Shown: in pieces, positions 26,961 through 40,600 of the stretch
Layout of the letters: every line of letters begins with the position of its first letter
Numbering within the stretch: the first letter of the stretch is position 1
Notes under the pieces: generated by a model
Told to the model about the DNA's origin: nothing
Database searches by the model: none
Seen by the model: only the letters and a program-made list of their open reading frames with translations
Position numbers and translations under genes: made by a program
Assembly: GCF_028769735.1 (NCBI RefSeq)
Contig: NC_088177.1
Span: forward strand, 18,227,599-18,291,598
DNA from: Zonotrichia leucophrys gambelii
Taxonomy: Eukaryota > Chordata > Aves > Passeriformes > Passerellidae
Direction of reading: 5' to 3'
DNA length: 64,000 nucleotides

Positions 26961-27469
26961 TGGGCAGATTAATTAGTGCAGGTCACAGCACTAGTTGTCT
27001 TCCAAAAACATTACCTTTTCTTTTCTTTTTGTTTTGTCAAGGTAAAGCAGGAGGAGGTCAATGCCATCAGCATGTTTTACATTGTGCTAGTTTAGGTCTT
27101 TGTGGGTTTATTTCATTTCCTCTGAGTAAATGAACTTTGCATCTATTTCTACCATGACAGTATACTTCACACAAAAACTGGAATATACAAAGACAAAAAT
27201 CTTTATCTCTCCCTTCAATCCATACTGCTCATAATAACCCTCTTCTCCCTTCCCCTCATCCCCCTACCATGGTTACTGCCCCTCCAGTATGATCCTCTTG
27301 GTATCTTTCCATCTTTGAACAAAGGTGGTTTGGACTATGGAGCATTTTCATTACACATATACAAACACACACATTTATACAGATACTTATTTTTCTATAT
27401 ACATATAAATAAATCTACTTATTTATAAATTTATAGAGAGATGGAGGCAGACACTGTATTTGGCTAAAT

Positions 27470-27506
27470 GAGCAATTATAAATGAGCAGACTGAGCAATT
27501 ATAAAT
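27470..27506. repeat. Small tandem duplication, 23-bp period
   Basis: The word GAGCAATTATAAAT occurs at 27470-27483 and again at 27493-27506, giving one complete 23-bp unit and a partial second copy. It lies at the end of an AT-rich patch and probably arose by replication slippage. Confidence 0.9.
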
Positions 27507-27761
27507 TCAGTTGGATTACTCTTAATTTTCACCAGCCTGACCGAAATTTGAACATGGCCAATTACGTACAGACTGACAAACCAGAGAACATAGAGATTAA
27601 TTTTTTATGGCTACAGAACCATGTGCACTCCATAACCTTGGGAATGACACAGTGCTGATAATCAGGGACACGCGTTGTTGTCATGCCACCATGGTAAACG
27701 CGAAAGGACCTTTCACATCTGTCATGCCACAGAAGGCAGGAACGGCATATGGAGAGCCAAA

Positions 27762-27774
27762 CCCCCCCCCCCCC
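27762..27774. repeat. C13 homopolymer
   Basis: Thirteen consecutive C bases. The length is likely to vary or be uncertain from sequencing. It holds too few separated runs to form a quadruplex alone. Confidence 0.95.
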
Positions 27775-30700
27775 AGGACACCACTGGGACCACATTACTT
27801 TTTGAATAAATGAGAAAAAAGTATTTGCCCCTTTTTTCCTTTACAAAAAAGAGTTAATCGGGACTTCAGAAAGCAAAGTAGGGCACAACTAGTACAGATC
27901 ATACACAGTCACAGCACCAGGGCTCCAGCACTTGCCCTGTAGAATGTCCTCACCATTTACCCACGGCATTCCAGAGGACAGGACTTGGCCCTTGTCATTG
28001 CCGTAACACAGAGCACAGCCATAAACAAAACATTTCTTCACAACTTCTGGGGACTACTAGCAGGCATAAGGCCACATAACCAACCAAGATGCTGTGAGAT
28101 GAGTGCAGTTCCAGCAGTTTGCTATGAAGATTTTTTTTAACTTTATCCATTCAAACTTTTTTAAACTGGGCTTTTTTTCCTTTCCTCTGGCACTCAGATT
28201 TATCACAGTGTTAAGGGGAGAGGGAAACACTCTCCAGCATCGTCCAGTATCCAAAGCCATGTGTCCCCACAGGATTTTTCAGGTAGCTGTGACCTGCATC
28301 CTCCTTCACCCTTGCCTTCTAGAAGCCACCCTACAGTGAGCAGCCTGGCAGGAGGTTCCTGACTGCCCTGAGCAGGAAGGTTAGCTTACAAGAGGGAAGA
28401 ACATTTACAGACATACCCAGTGAAGAAAGACACTAGGTATGTCCCAAAGCAATACAGTTAAGCTCTTCAGGAAGGATATAAATGGATTTATATTTTTTTC
28501 CTTCCTCTTTTTTTCTTTTACATATCCTCACTCTCACATCCTGAGAAAAAGGAAAAAAACAAAACCCTTCCACAAAAAGAATGACCATAGCTCTAGAGCC
28601 AAACCTCTATTCAATAAAACAAGCAGGGAATGTATTTTTACATTTCCGTATTTACTCTGACTCATTTTATTAAGTAAGTTGAAGATGATAATTTTTATGC
28701 CCATTTATGACCACATTTCCAATACATGTGGCACCCTGTAAATCCTACCAGTGCAGCACCCCACCCAGAGCTGTGCTCCAGTTTCCCATGCATTCCGTGA
28801 TTACAATAATGAGGCTCAGTAGTGCCACTGCAGGCCAGGCTATGCCAATGTTTCCACTCAAACCCTCTTCTGGGTGGGTGTCCCAGAGCATGGATTTGAA
28901 TTTAGCTGGACTTTGCTGCACACAGTGGGACAAATGCATTTCCCTCCATATTATTAAAGGAAAAAAAATCCTAAAAAAAAAAAAAGTTGCCTGATTTTGA
29001 TTAAATGAAGATGAAGGAGTTGAGAGGGAGAAGCCCTGCCTTTTGTTTGAACATATATTTGTCTTTAATTATCTCCAACTATCCCACTCAGTGGGACAGG
29101 TGGTTACAAGATGCTAACTTTCCTCCAGCAACATCCCTCATACATGTTCAGTTTCCCACTGCTAAAAAGGATGGCACAGTTTATTCCAGGGCCACCTCTC
29201 CTTTTTGCAACTATAATTTATAACCACAAAACCTGCACCTGTAATTTTAAACCCACGTTTGAACTGTGGGTAAAAGTCAACTAACCCCTGTCTGTCATTG
29301 CCTTTGTGTGCAGCCAAGTCACAGAATAGGCAGCCACATCCTCTCAACAGAGGGAAAAAATATTACAGTTACAACTGGCAAGATGTGCCCTGCCCCATAC
29401 AAAGGAAAGCAAGTTCTCAGCTATTTTCAGTGACAGTGAAGCCTCTTAGTTCTCTGGTTAGGGGGGAAACCTTCCAAGAAGGGATGTAAGGACAGGCTGC
29501 TGGCTCAAGCTGCTGGAATGCTCCAACAATAGTGAGGAGAGATTTAAGATGCTGCCTTTAATCAAAAGGGAGTGTTTAGGCTGCAGCTTAATGGTGACAA
29601 TGTGAATGTCAACATTGTTAACAGTTTCACTGCTGATCTGATTAGCAGGCAAACCCAGTTAGTCCAGGGCTGTGGGCAATTTGAGTAGTTTCCCACCCCT
29701 TCACACCCACTCCACCACTTGAATCTAACTTAAAAGAACTGTTAACTTTTATATAAGCCAGATATTTCATAGGCTTATTCCTTCCTAGCAGCAGCTGTTA
29801 TGCATTTATTTTCAAATAATAATAAAAAAAATAGCTTAAGCAGTCACATCCATATTAAGTTTCTCTGGGCAGGGCCCATCTTTATGTTCTGAGCTTGTAC
29901 AGCATCTAATTCAATCTGGAAAATAATAGTAATAAGTAACAACTGTGTGAAAGATTGCTGTAGCATGAACTGACACAATGTCTACTTCAGAGGAGCCTAA
30001 ATACATTTCCAGTCCCAAACACTGGCTTCTTACCACTGCATGAGAACACCTCTTGTCACTATTACAGATCTGACTCCACAAGCCATATTCTTATGTGACA
30101 TTTTATTTGAAGAAGGAATAACTCCATTCCTGGCACAATACTGCCAGAGCAGGCTCCAGGCTACCAGAGGATGCTTTTTACCTTTTCCAGGCCAAGCTGC
30201 CCATTATGAAATTCACCTTCCCCTACACGCACCTGCATTTATATATAGCAACTCTCTCAATCAGCTGTTGGGGTTATATTGCTGTGTTACCCAGGACAAA
30301 CCTTGCATCTCAAAGGGATCACAGTTCAGAGTTTCAAAAGCTGGGTCTCTGTTTCCCTCACAGCTGCAGGTTGCAGATGTGATGGTCCAGGGCAGTTATG
30401 CACAAGGAGAAAATCCCCATTCCACTTCACTGGCACCTCAAGAGGACAATGTACCCATGGAATTGGTACTGTACTAACCCAGCTGTCGGGAGAAGCTTGC
30501 ACTTGAGTAATTAATAATTTTTTGTTGCCCGTGTAAAATCTAACTAGCATTTTTATTTTGACCACTCTGAAATAAGGCGAGAACAGCCCTTCTGACTGAC
30601 ATCTTGCATAGGACAAACCATTTTCCTGCTTCAGGGTCCATGGTTTTGGTTTTCATTGTTCTATGATAGCAATTCCCACTGACTTCAGTGCAAATCATGC

Positions 30701-33700
30701 ATGAAAACAGAATAATTACTCCCCAGAGGTAGTATTTTAAAAGCTACATTTTATCTTGGAGGCAATTCCTTGGTACAAGAAAATCACTGATGCCTGATCA
30801 ACAAGTAAAGTGCCTTAAATGCTTCAAGACATCACACATGCATATGTATGATAAATAAATTGAAAACAAAGAGTGAAAGTGCATGTCAATACTTAACAGA
30901 TAAAATCCTTATAGGGATGTTACAAACTTCAGTCCAGAAGGATAGTGGAGATTGGCAAATACAGCCACCTAGTCTCTATATAGCTATTGCAAGGGGTTCT
31001 CCAACACCTCCACCTGATGCTGGTCACAAACTACCCTGCAACAAACTTAAGATCACATAGCAAAAGGACTGGATCTCCTAACTATAAAAAGTCTAAGACA
31101 GAAAAAGAAGTAAAGAAGTTCTCCGTGCAGATACTGGATAAACTCTCTGCCCTCCAGAGAGTACAAAACATTAAAATCTGTCTTCTTAGGTGAAAAACCC
31201 TGCCCTGGACCTAAACAAGCAATCATTTTAGTACTCTGAGCACTAGCTGAACACAGAAACATTTGGTACTGCTTGCAGGAGTACAGAGAATCAGCAACTG
31301 CAGAGTTAAAATGACAAATGAAAGGAAACCGTGTCTCCAGAAACTCTGGACATACCCTGCTCCTACTCAGAACTGTAAAGGTGTACAGTCCTCATGCCTG
31401 ACAACAGCCATATGACTATCAGTTATGATCTCAGATATTGTGATGAATATTGATTTCAAAGACTTAGTAACTTTGTGTTCATTGGAGATTTATTGCTTGA
31501 TCTCATTGTCCCCTTCATTTTTTTGCCCTGAAGCAACCAGGGCAAACCAACGATGTGTTTCATTTGCATGCCCCTGTGTCTCAGAAAATGCTTCTGAATT
31601 CTACACAGAAAAGACAGCAAGATTTTAAGCAGGGGGAAGGAAAACCCCAAAAGAGGACAATCACCATACTTTCTCAACCACAAATCTAAGGGTAACCTTA
31701 CAGCTGTAGGACTCTCACATGGAGTCTTTCATGTGCAACTAATTTCCAAGTAAGTTTTCTGAAAACCTTAGCAACTGGACAGACTTCTCCTAGTAACTGT
31801 CTCAGAACTGAGAGCTTCATTCCAGACCAAAATGAGTAAAAAAAAGGAAACATCAGCTTTGCCAGGCTTGCAGATGGGGCAGCCATCCCCAGTCCATTGC
31901 TGTGGGAGATTGTACCAGTGTGCCTTGGGTCACAGGCTCAGTCACCCCAGTGCACTGAGTATCTGAATGCTCTTTGCCAGAGTGTGTGTGCCTTCTTAGT
32001 AAAGAGCAAAGGACACAAAGAGCTGTGGTTTCTCTGGAGCAGATCTGTCCTTTCTTTTCTGTTGTTGGTAAGTTACACTAGCAAGGCTGGCATTGCCTGA
32101 GTTGGGAACACCAACCAAAACATCTCTTCAGCACCTTCAGGCTACCCCACTTCTAAAAATACTTTGCCCTACCCTGTCTCAAGGAAGCAAGTGGCACCTT
32201 CAGGTCCGGGCAGGCCCCAAAGCATTTCAAGGACAAGAACTTGGGTAAAATTTTCCCCAAAGGAGCCCCTCATAGAGGTACCATGTCCTCTGCATTTCTG
32301 CCTTGGTGCCTGTGCTGGGGTGGGGCAGCAGCCAAGCAGTTTGGGGAGGCCTGTTTTCTGTAACAAATTCATAGCAGGAATTAGGTAACAGTCACCAATA
32401 TACCACAGCCATGAGATTTTCTTCATTACTGCCAACACCAACATCTGACAATACAGACAGCTGAGGAGTTTGCTCCGGCCCACTGGCGTCTAGTGCAGAA
32501 CAGAATGATGAACTGCAGCTTTGCAAGGAACAAGTCTTTGATGGGCTTTAGCAAACACAGATTCACTTGTACAACTCACAAAATTCATCCTACATCCTAA
32601 GAAAACCAGCACATTTAGAAGGAATCTCTATCTTCCTAGAAAAAGCAAGTTAGTGCAGAAAAGGGCTGAGACTGTGCCAGGAGTTGGCTTGGAGCCACCA
32701 CAGACCCTCAAGCACCCATGGCAGCAGGTACCTCATAGAAAAGAGTGCAGGAGAGACCTGAAATAAGGAAGGAAGACAAGGGCAGCTTCTACTGCTGTTA
32801 GAAAGTGCCTGTCCATTACCCATATTACACTAACATGATACAGGATGTGAACTGAGGAAAACCTGCCTACCAAGCAACTCAGACAAACTTACCACACTCC
32901 CCATGCATGGGACATTAATTTAATAGGTAATAAACTGCAGTAAATTAAATGCATCATTTTCTTATTACCAGGTTTGCACTAAAGCATTACCCTCACCGTC
33001 ACTATCAGCAGTAGGACATCTATCTATCATTATTTAGTAGTAGCACAATGTACCTCAGTAAAAGGCAAACAAAAGCCAAAAGGTACATCTCATTTTATGA
33101 GAAGACTTACTGCTGTGAGAGGAATAGGGCACTTGAGGTGCAGAAGTGATTAGGCAGCCAATATGGTGCCAGTGGAGATGGTAACAGCACTGGTAGGCAG
33201 GTGCTGCTCCCATTGCCAATGGATGTTATTTATGGAGTGGAGTTTCCCTCCCAAGCAGTTCTGATAAAATAATTTTCCACTGGAAAATGGGATGAGAGTA
33301 TTTGCTCATTTTAAATAAGCTGAATAGTCATTAAATGGAATGATTGTTTCTGGTGATCTAGACCAGACTGAAACCAGTGTCCTGAAAACAAGGTGATCTG
33401 TGCCACTTGACCAACCTCAAGAAATATCAATTCTTCCTTAAAAAGAAACCACAAAATAAAGAAGAATTTAAATGACATAACAGCAAGAAATGGAAAGCAC
33501 AGCAATTCAGACAAACCTATACAAACATCCAGCCTTTTCCAAATAGCTCTACAAATAAAATTAACTTCTTCCTAGGGTACATTTGTGATGAACTAGAGCA
33601 CCCACTTGCTGTTCTGCCTTGTTTGACTGTGGTGTTCAACCAGACACCCAAATCTGCCCTGGGACTGCAGTGAACTTCCTACAGGATGTGATCTTCCAGA

Positions 33701-34914
33701 GGACCAGGTAGAAAATATACACAAACACACCCTGAATCTCTCACAGAGGTTCAGTGCATTGTAATGAAGATCAAGGACAACGTGATTACAGCACCAAAGT
33801 GATACTGAACATCTGTTAATGCTGGAGAAGGTACTTCAAAGAATGAGGACAGCTGGACTTCCCATAAAATGCAATCACTAAGTGCCTGTGTGTGAGGCTG
33901 CAAGCGGAGCACACCGGCTCCCGACAGTCGGACCAAAAATGGACCCAGCCTGCCATGGACAAGGTGACTCCACAGGGAGAATGGCACAAACTCTTCTCCC
34001 ATCAGGCCAACACCTCCCCTTCTCCCCAGCTGCTCTGCTCTACCCAGGGGAGCATCTGCCCCTGTACTCCCTGCAGCATCAGCATCCGCATGGACAGTAT
34101 TTAAATCTTCCCCATTCCCACTTTCTGTGGTGGAAACTTGGTGTTCTCCCTCCTTCTTCCTCATTCATGAAAAATTGTTCAGCCTGGGGATCAGCTGCAT
34201 TTCTGTATTTGACACTGTATATAGCTGGAAACTGAAATTCACACCTTCCTCTTCACCCTTCCAAGCCTGAAAAAAAATTGGATTTTCTTATAGGTTAAAA
34301 ACTATTTTCACTTCAGCTTTGCACTAATGAAATCATTCATAACTATATTGCTAAATCCTTTTCTTTCAGAAATATAGGGGGAAAAAACCCAAAAACCCTA
34401 AGGCAGACCAGACCTCAACATTTACATTTCATGAAAAAATCCAATCTGATTTTGAAGTTTGGCTTTGTTGTCAGTCAGAAAACAAAATATAAAAATAAAA
34501 ACAATTTCTGTGTCTAACATTGCTGTTGATAATGTTTTCAAAATATTTTGTCTCAAAAGTGGCAAAACAAATACCAAATTTTCAGTGTTTCCTGTAAAAT
34601 AAATTTAAACTCTATGTGCTTTTATGAGTCAACCTTATTGTGAATGAACAGGTAGAGGAAGGGAGCTGGGAGATGAGAAACCGGTACGAGGAATCACAAA
34701 AAATACTGGAAACCAGACAAAATTACTCAGAATTAAACAGCCCTATTTAACACTAGTTCTTCTAGAATCTTTATATCAAATATTTATTCAAGTGACAATT
34801 TCACACAGAAAGAAAATGGCTTTGTCAAAATCACTTTTTCGAGCTTTGTAAACAATTCCCTTAAAGCCTGTTATTTGAACACAGTCAAAACAAAATTGTT
34901 TTGTCAAACGTGGT

Positions 34915-34925
34915 GGGGGGGGGGG
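34915..34925. repeat. G11 homopolymer
   Basis: Eleven consecutive G bases inside an AT-rich stretch, preceded at about 34886-34903 by a short inverted repeat (CAAAACAA, two bases, TTGTTTTG). Confidence 0.95.
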
Positions 34926-35438
34926 AGGAAAAAATCAACATCTTTTCACCTCACAAATATCAACATTTACGGGCTCTCATGAAATGCTTTGATACTATGG
35001 AAAAACCTGGGCCACCTTCAGTTTAAACTCTAAAATGTGCTGTTAGCCTATGTTACGCAGCTAACCCGCTGCAGTTAGCTTTGACCCCAGCCATCCTCCC
35101 ATACACACCATGGAAGCGGAGCACTGTTCAACCGAGCTGTTCTCGAGCTTCCCTGGGAATGCTCAGAGCACTGCCGATCATCCCCAGCTCCACTGCTGCT
35201 ACTCATGCTCAAACCAGTGCTGTTTTCTCTAAATCTTCCTCTTTCGTCTTCTTAAATATTCATCCTTAGGGGGAAAATAAATCCAACCGATCCTTACTCT
35301 GTGGAAGATGTAATGCTTTCTTATTTAAGCCATTTTTGGTTAAAACTGTAAGATCTTTTGTACAGAGCAGTTCTGTACGCATTCAGACTGAAGAAGAAAA
35401 AAAGTTGAAGTGGACGTACGGTGAGAAGGAAAAAGGAA

Positions 35439-35467
35439 GACTTATTTTCATTTACTGAAAATAAGTC
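35439..35467. repeat. Perfect 11-bp inverted repeat (hairpin)
   Basis: GACTTATTTTC at 35439-35449 is followed by a 7-base loop and its exact complement GAAAATAAGTC at 35457-35467. The stem is AT-rich. It could fold as a small hairpin or cruciform. A perfect 11-bp stem is only mildly unexpected in AT-rich DNA of this length, so no function is claimed. Confidence 0.95.
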
Positions 35468-35584
35468 ATCGACAAGAAGCACCGAGCACTCGCACTTCTA
35501 AAGCAGGATGGAGTCAGATGCAAATAAACTGGCAAAGCTTATTCTGAAAAAGGGCAACCCCCAGCATGCTTGCTGAGGCTGTCA

Positions 35585-35717
35585 GCGCTCCCTGGCCTGT
35601 GCACCCCGGCACAGCCGGAGCTGGGGCTGAGCCCTGGCTTTGCCAGGAGGTTGTGGGGAGCTGCGGGCCCTGCCCGCTCCCCGCGGCACAGCCACAGGCA
35701 CGGGCTGCAGACTGCGC
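35585..35717. promoter_or_regulatory. Small CpG-dense patch (mini CpG island)
   Basis: About ten CpG dinucleotides occur within some 135 bases at roughly 70% GC, including CCCGCTCCCCGCGG at about 35671-35684. The surrounding DNA is AT-rich and CpG-poor. This is shorter than the usual 200-bp CpG-island threshold, and the observed/expected ratio is only near 0.5 to 0.6 by my count. It could be the core of a small promoter or enhancer, or a GC-rich conversion patch. No TATA box, initiator or transcript structure is visible. Confidence 0.25.
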
Positions 35718-37450
35718 CACCCAGCCTTTTGTCTGGGTGCTCTCCTTCAGAGCAACTGTGGCTGCCTCCTCATTCCAGCTCAGGAGCTTGAAGTGATTAT
35801 AACTTCCTCTAGAAACTTAACTCTCTGACTTTCTGATTTTTAACACCCAAATGGAACACAAATTCATATTATAAGAGTAGCAGAGATTAAATAAGGCAGA
35901 ATTCATTAATGTGCCAAAAATATGTGCCAATGTGTCTCCAACTAGTTAAAAGACAAATACACAGATTGATTTTTTTTTTCCTCCCAGTACATCCCACATT
36001 GCCTATTTCCTAAAACCTTCTGTCAAATGCATAATCGACTGCTATGCCTTCAAAAATAGCACTTTTTTATAATCATTCATCTAGATATTTGGGAGTAGAT
36101 GTCACACTGTCTGTCATGCCCATGCAAGACTGGAACACAGAAAGCATGGGCATCTCCGCTGAGAACCTGGGCAGGCATGTTGTGCTACCACCCCCTGAGA
36201 GGAACAGGGCAGCAGGTGGGAAAAGTTGGCAGGAGAGGACAAGGCAGAAAGGGCAGCCTTGCACCACAGGCTATGCTGGCTGCAAAGCAGGCATCTGCAG
36301 CCTTCGGTTCCCCACGTCCTGGCAGGGGGGGAACCAACTCACACATGTCTTCTCAGGTCTATGCACCTATAAGCAATTCCCTAGAAACCCTGGAGAGTGG
36401 CAGGGCCAATACAAAGGAAGAATATCCCACCCAGAATGACTTCTTTCCCAGAGGAAAACCAAGCAGAAGCAACTTTTCCTTATAGCTGCCAAAAGAGCAT
36501 ATTAACTTTCCTGCAGAATATTTTAACACACTATTTTGCAAAGCAAGTCAGGTTGTCATTACCAGAAAAGGTTTCTCTGAACTGACAATCAGCACAGTAC
36601 TATCAATTATATAGCCAGTAAAAGACTCCCATCTCTAAGAAAAAAAACCAGTTCTCAATTTGCAGAGGGAAGAAACCAACCCACACTAGCCTGTTTATTC
36701 ACGAGTTCGGTGAAAAAGAAATTCCCCCGTGCAAGGGGACCCACATGACAACAAATCCAGAAAAGGATCTCCCAGTACTGTTTATACAGTATTTGGCCAC
36801 GCCTAATCTTGTCCTCCCCTGGGATACCACTGCTTCCCAAAACCACCACTGCAGGTCGTCGCTGAGATCGCAGACTCTGCTGATGCCTAAGCTCAGAGGC
36901 AATTTCCTACTCGGCTCTGTTGCACAACATCCCTCCTCTTTCTGATAAGAGGATTTGACTCCAGCTCTTCAGAGCAGAGACATTTCTGGACTGTGCATTT
37001 TTATGCAAAACTAGCAGAGCAGTGTTTGGAAACAACCTACAAAGCGGCAGGGCCAGAAACGCAGAGAGATAACCCCAAGTTAGGTGAGCAGGAAACTCCT
37101 CCCAGTACAGTAGCTAGCAACTAGCAGTGATTTTTCTCCTGTAGTGCTATAAGAATTTACTGTAGATTTTATACTGCTACCTTGGGGGAGCTGCTTATTG
37201 TATCTCATTTCCATTTTTACATTGAAAATGTGGATTGTAAAATTTACTGCATCATACGTTGGCGTTTAAACTCACAGCCATTAGACTCTTACAACTCTAC
37301 TAATGCCACTTTTATAGGTGTTGGCCACAGTCCTAGTTTACCATTTCATCAAAGAAATAGATGCAGCTCCCATAGTGACCAGGACTTGTGATTTAAATAA
37401 ATGGGGCTTAGGAAATCTCCAAATGAGCTTTCTTCTCAAAAAAGAACAGC

Positions 37451-37472
37451 AGTTAACAGAAAGTTAACAGAA
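37451..37472. repeat. 11-bp direct tandem duplication
   Basis: AGTTAACAGAA is present twice head to tail (37451-37461 and 37462-37472). It lies 125 bases before an A24 tract. Confidence 0.95.
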
Positions 37473-37596
37473 AGAGATCGTTCCAAAAACGATTGGTAGG
37501 AACAATGCTGCTAAAGTGCAAATTACAAGGTGATAGGCAGTAAGAAAAAAATGGTTCCCACATGTTTTGAAGCAGCATCAAAGAAACACTAAGTGG

Positions 37597-37644
37597 AAAA
37601 AAAAAAAAAAAAAAAAAAAACAAACACATCAAACAAAAAAAAAA
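37597..37644. repeat. A24 tract with a second A10 run
   Basis: Twenty-four consecutive A bases (37597-37620) are followed by CAAACACATCAAAC and a further A10 run (37635-37644). There is no AATAAA signal or gene-like sequence before the A-run, and no target-site duplication is evident. It is treated as a simple repeat and not as the tail of a retrocopy. It creates the Phe-rich segment of the 177-codon minus-strand frame at 37453-37986. Confidence 0.95.
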
Positions 37645-40600
37645 GTTGAAGGACAGAAAGAAGAGCTCAGGATTTCTTTTAATTTGGCTTACTAACACAG
37701 AGAGCAACTCTATAGCACCGTAAGGAGGCTTTGCATGTCTGTATTCAGATGTGAGGGCAAAATAATCATGGTTCAGGGTCTGTCGCTCCTTGGGTTTAAA
37801 CCCTTTCAGAGCTGTGTCAGGCTGAGCCAGCTGGGACCTGTCCACTTGGCTCACCTGCTCTTGCAGACACACCAAAGAGAGGAGACCCACAGCATCCTCC
37901 CTTTGCTGGAGCTGGCTGAAGGGCCACTGAAGGCCAGGCCTTGGGGTGCAGAGCACAACCACCAACAATGTCTCTTTTGGCAGCATCTTACTGTAAAAGG
38001 GGAGGTATGAAATGAAGTTCAGAGGCAGTCATGTTATCATGGCCCAGCTGTGTGTTCTGGCTCTCTCCAAGTCCACACCAAGCTTTTCCTGCAAATCTCT
38101 AAATCCTCCTCCCTGAAGCACCAAGGTCCTTTCCATTCCCACAAAACTTCCTCTCTGTGCCCAGTGTCCCAGTCAGGGATGGGAAAAGGAAACCTCTCCC
38201 AGCCCACTCATATTTGGGGGCATTTCTGTTCATTTTTCTCTCTTAAGCAGCCTCCCTGCCATCAGTTAGGATTGAGTGTCTGAAAAAATGGGCAGGCAGT
38301 ATAAATGAACCCCAGACTGTAAATCCTTGTGATCTGTAGCAACAATGAGAGGAAGAGACTTGTTTCAAGGAGAATTTCTATAGCACAAAAAAGAGCACAT
38401 TTAAATCACCAAGTCAATATTTGATTTTTAAACTGGGTTTATGAACCAGAATAACCTAATAGCTTCCATAAAATATGAAAATATACAGAAAGACAAGTAA
38501 TCAGATCCACCAGAGGAGATGAAAATGGCTCACAGGTTAGCTTTACAGGCAGGAAGAGCACAGAGGCACCAAGAGATAATTAAACTTTCTTGATCCCTAC
38601 ACAAATGAGTGTAGGAAGTAACACCATAAGCATACTCTTAAAAATCATATGGGATCACTTAAGAGTATATGCCTATGTGACCATGCATGGCACTAAACTG
38701 CAAATGCTGTCATCAGAGAAGAGCAGAAGCTAGAGCCACTCTGGATGCAGCTCTCCTTCCCGTGTGAATAAAGGTCTGGACCATGCTGCTTGCAGCCCCA
38801 AACCCCTGCTTTAGAGCAATGAAGAAGCCCGCAGGCTCCTGAAAAAAGAAACTCAGAAAGGAAAAGTGCAAGTTTGTGCAGCATTGAAGCCCAAGGCTCC
38901 AGATTCAAATGCCACGTACAATCAGGCAGCTGTGGTTGAGCAGGGGCAGGGTGAGCCCAGCACAGCCACCCCTTTCCAGGCAGCCAAATGTGGGCAAGCA
39001 CACTCATTTCCTATTAGGGCTGCACCCACACAAAGCCTATTTATATTTTACATCCGGGACTGCATTTCAAGCTGGATTTAAAAGCCATGGACCTCTTTTC
39101 TCCCTCTCCTGTGCCCCTTTACCAGAGCAGGGCTTACCCAATCCTTTAATTTTTATTATGTCAGGTTATTTTTGTTCTGCCCCACTCCTCCCCCCAATTA
39201 AAAACAACAATTTAAGCAAGGTTTATTTAAATACAGCCTGTGGCTTACTAAATCCATTTTTCTTTGAAGTGTACAGGTCCCTCTAAAAGGGGAGCAGGTT
39301 TAATGCCACTGGGAGATGCTACCTTCAGACCAGGGTATTAGGGACTGTTGCATTTAATTGCTGGGCTGGTCCTTGCAAGTGCCCCAGTGGTGAATGCAGC
39401 TGCCCCAAAGAGGCAGCAGCACTTTACTTGGAGCTGTAGCTGGTAATGGGAAGGGCTATGGGTGGTGTGTCACCTGCAATTTGCCAACAAGGAGAGCATC
39501 ATGCTCCCAGTTTTACTTAGATCCATCTAAAAGTTGCCCTGAACCTCTTTTTATTTATCTGTTCTTTCACCAGAAACATTGCAAAAGTCTTTTGGGTTTT
39601 ACTTATCCTTTTGCCCTTCTCTAGTTAGTATGTTTAATGGAAAATACTGCCATCCCCTAAAAACACACCTGGGATGATTGTACACACAAGTATGGACTCT
39701 GGCCAGATCACTTCCTTAGACTTGCCTGACTTTTCAGTTCATTATTTATAGCCATGGATCTGAGGTAGCTCCTTCCCATGGAAGGAACCCACTAGCTTTG
39801 GCAGAAGGATCAGCATGTTGGGGTTGCATCTTCCTTTCCCTTGCATTCAAGCAAGTGATGGGAAAAGAGTTTGTTTCCCTTCCTTCATCTCACAACAGAG
39901 ACCTCCATCCAACTCCTGGCACAGCCACCTCCTTTCCAGAAGAGTTTTGGGCAGAAAGAGCACAACCTCTCAACCTGGCCACCCTGGCCTGGGTTTGGGC
40001 AGTGTGTCATAGGCTTCTCCTGATTGAATCAGGCTGCCTCATGCCAGCTGGAGAGCAGCACCAGAGTGGGAAACACATCTACAGACTGAGCTTCTCTAGA
40101 CACCAAGCACAGCACAAGCCTTTTGGCTCTCCTCAGAGCTGACCTTGAAGCATTTTACCTTGCCTGCAGGCAAAAATTAAGGATAACACCACACAGCTAT
40201 AGGAAGGAGTGATAAAAATGAATAAGCCATTGTTTCCACCACTGTTACTTTCTCTGGAGCTGCACCAGTGCTAGAACAAAGATGAAAAACTGCCCAAGTT
40301 TTAAACAAAAGCCTGAGAAGCAACTGGGGCCAGCAGTCCAGGAGCAGCTGCCAGTGGAGAAAAATGCTCATTTTGGAGCTGAGAGCTGTGACCCTGCAGT
40401 TAAGGTGAGCTCATGTTGCCACACAAGGCCACTGCTCCTCTGGGCAGTGGGCAGCAGGGAAGGCAGTGCCATCAGAGGCAAGCAGAGATGTGAAGCAGAG
40501 AGACCCTCTGTGCTAAGCAGACACTTGAGCTTCAGAGAATGAGAGAGGTCCTTCTGCAAATCCCACGTTATCCATTTCTCTGCTGAACTTGGGAATGAGC

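Larger units (their letters stand above)
26961..34914. other. Non-coding single-copy sequence, no gene seen
   Basis: This is unique DNA with AT-rich patches (27340-27520) and some simple tracts: C13 at 27762-27774 and A13 at 28973-28985. A small tandem duplication at 27470-27506 is listed separately. The larger open frames (30040-30477 plus, 33751-34164 minus, 33882-34235 plus) have no recognisable domain. The last two lie on opposite strands of the same GC-richer patch, as expected for composition-driven frames. Confidence 0.55.
34926..37450. other. Non-coding sequence containing a short CpG-dense patch
   Basis: This is AT-rich unique DNA interrupted by a GC-rich patch at 35566-35760 and a moderately GC-rich stretch at 36100-36420. 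Open frames in three registers across each patch (for example 35566-35796, 36044-36439, 36099-36485) have no recognised domain. A T10 run lies at 35970-35979. Confidence 0.5.

Noticed and set aside
33751..34164. 137-codon minus-strand frame facing a 117-codon plus-strand frame
   Set aside because: Opposing long frames in a GC-richer patch are typical of composition, and neither product is recognisable.
37597..37644. A24 tract as the poly(A) tail of a processed retrocopy
   Set aside because: No AATAAA upstream, no gene-like sequence before it and no target-site duplication seen.
37453..37986. 177-codon minus-strand open frame, the longest in the window
   Set aside because: Part of it is Phe runs produced by the A24 and A10 tracts, the rest has no recognisable domain, and an overlapping plus-strand frame exists. 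Best explained as chance.
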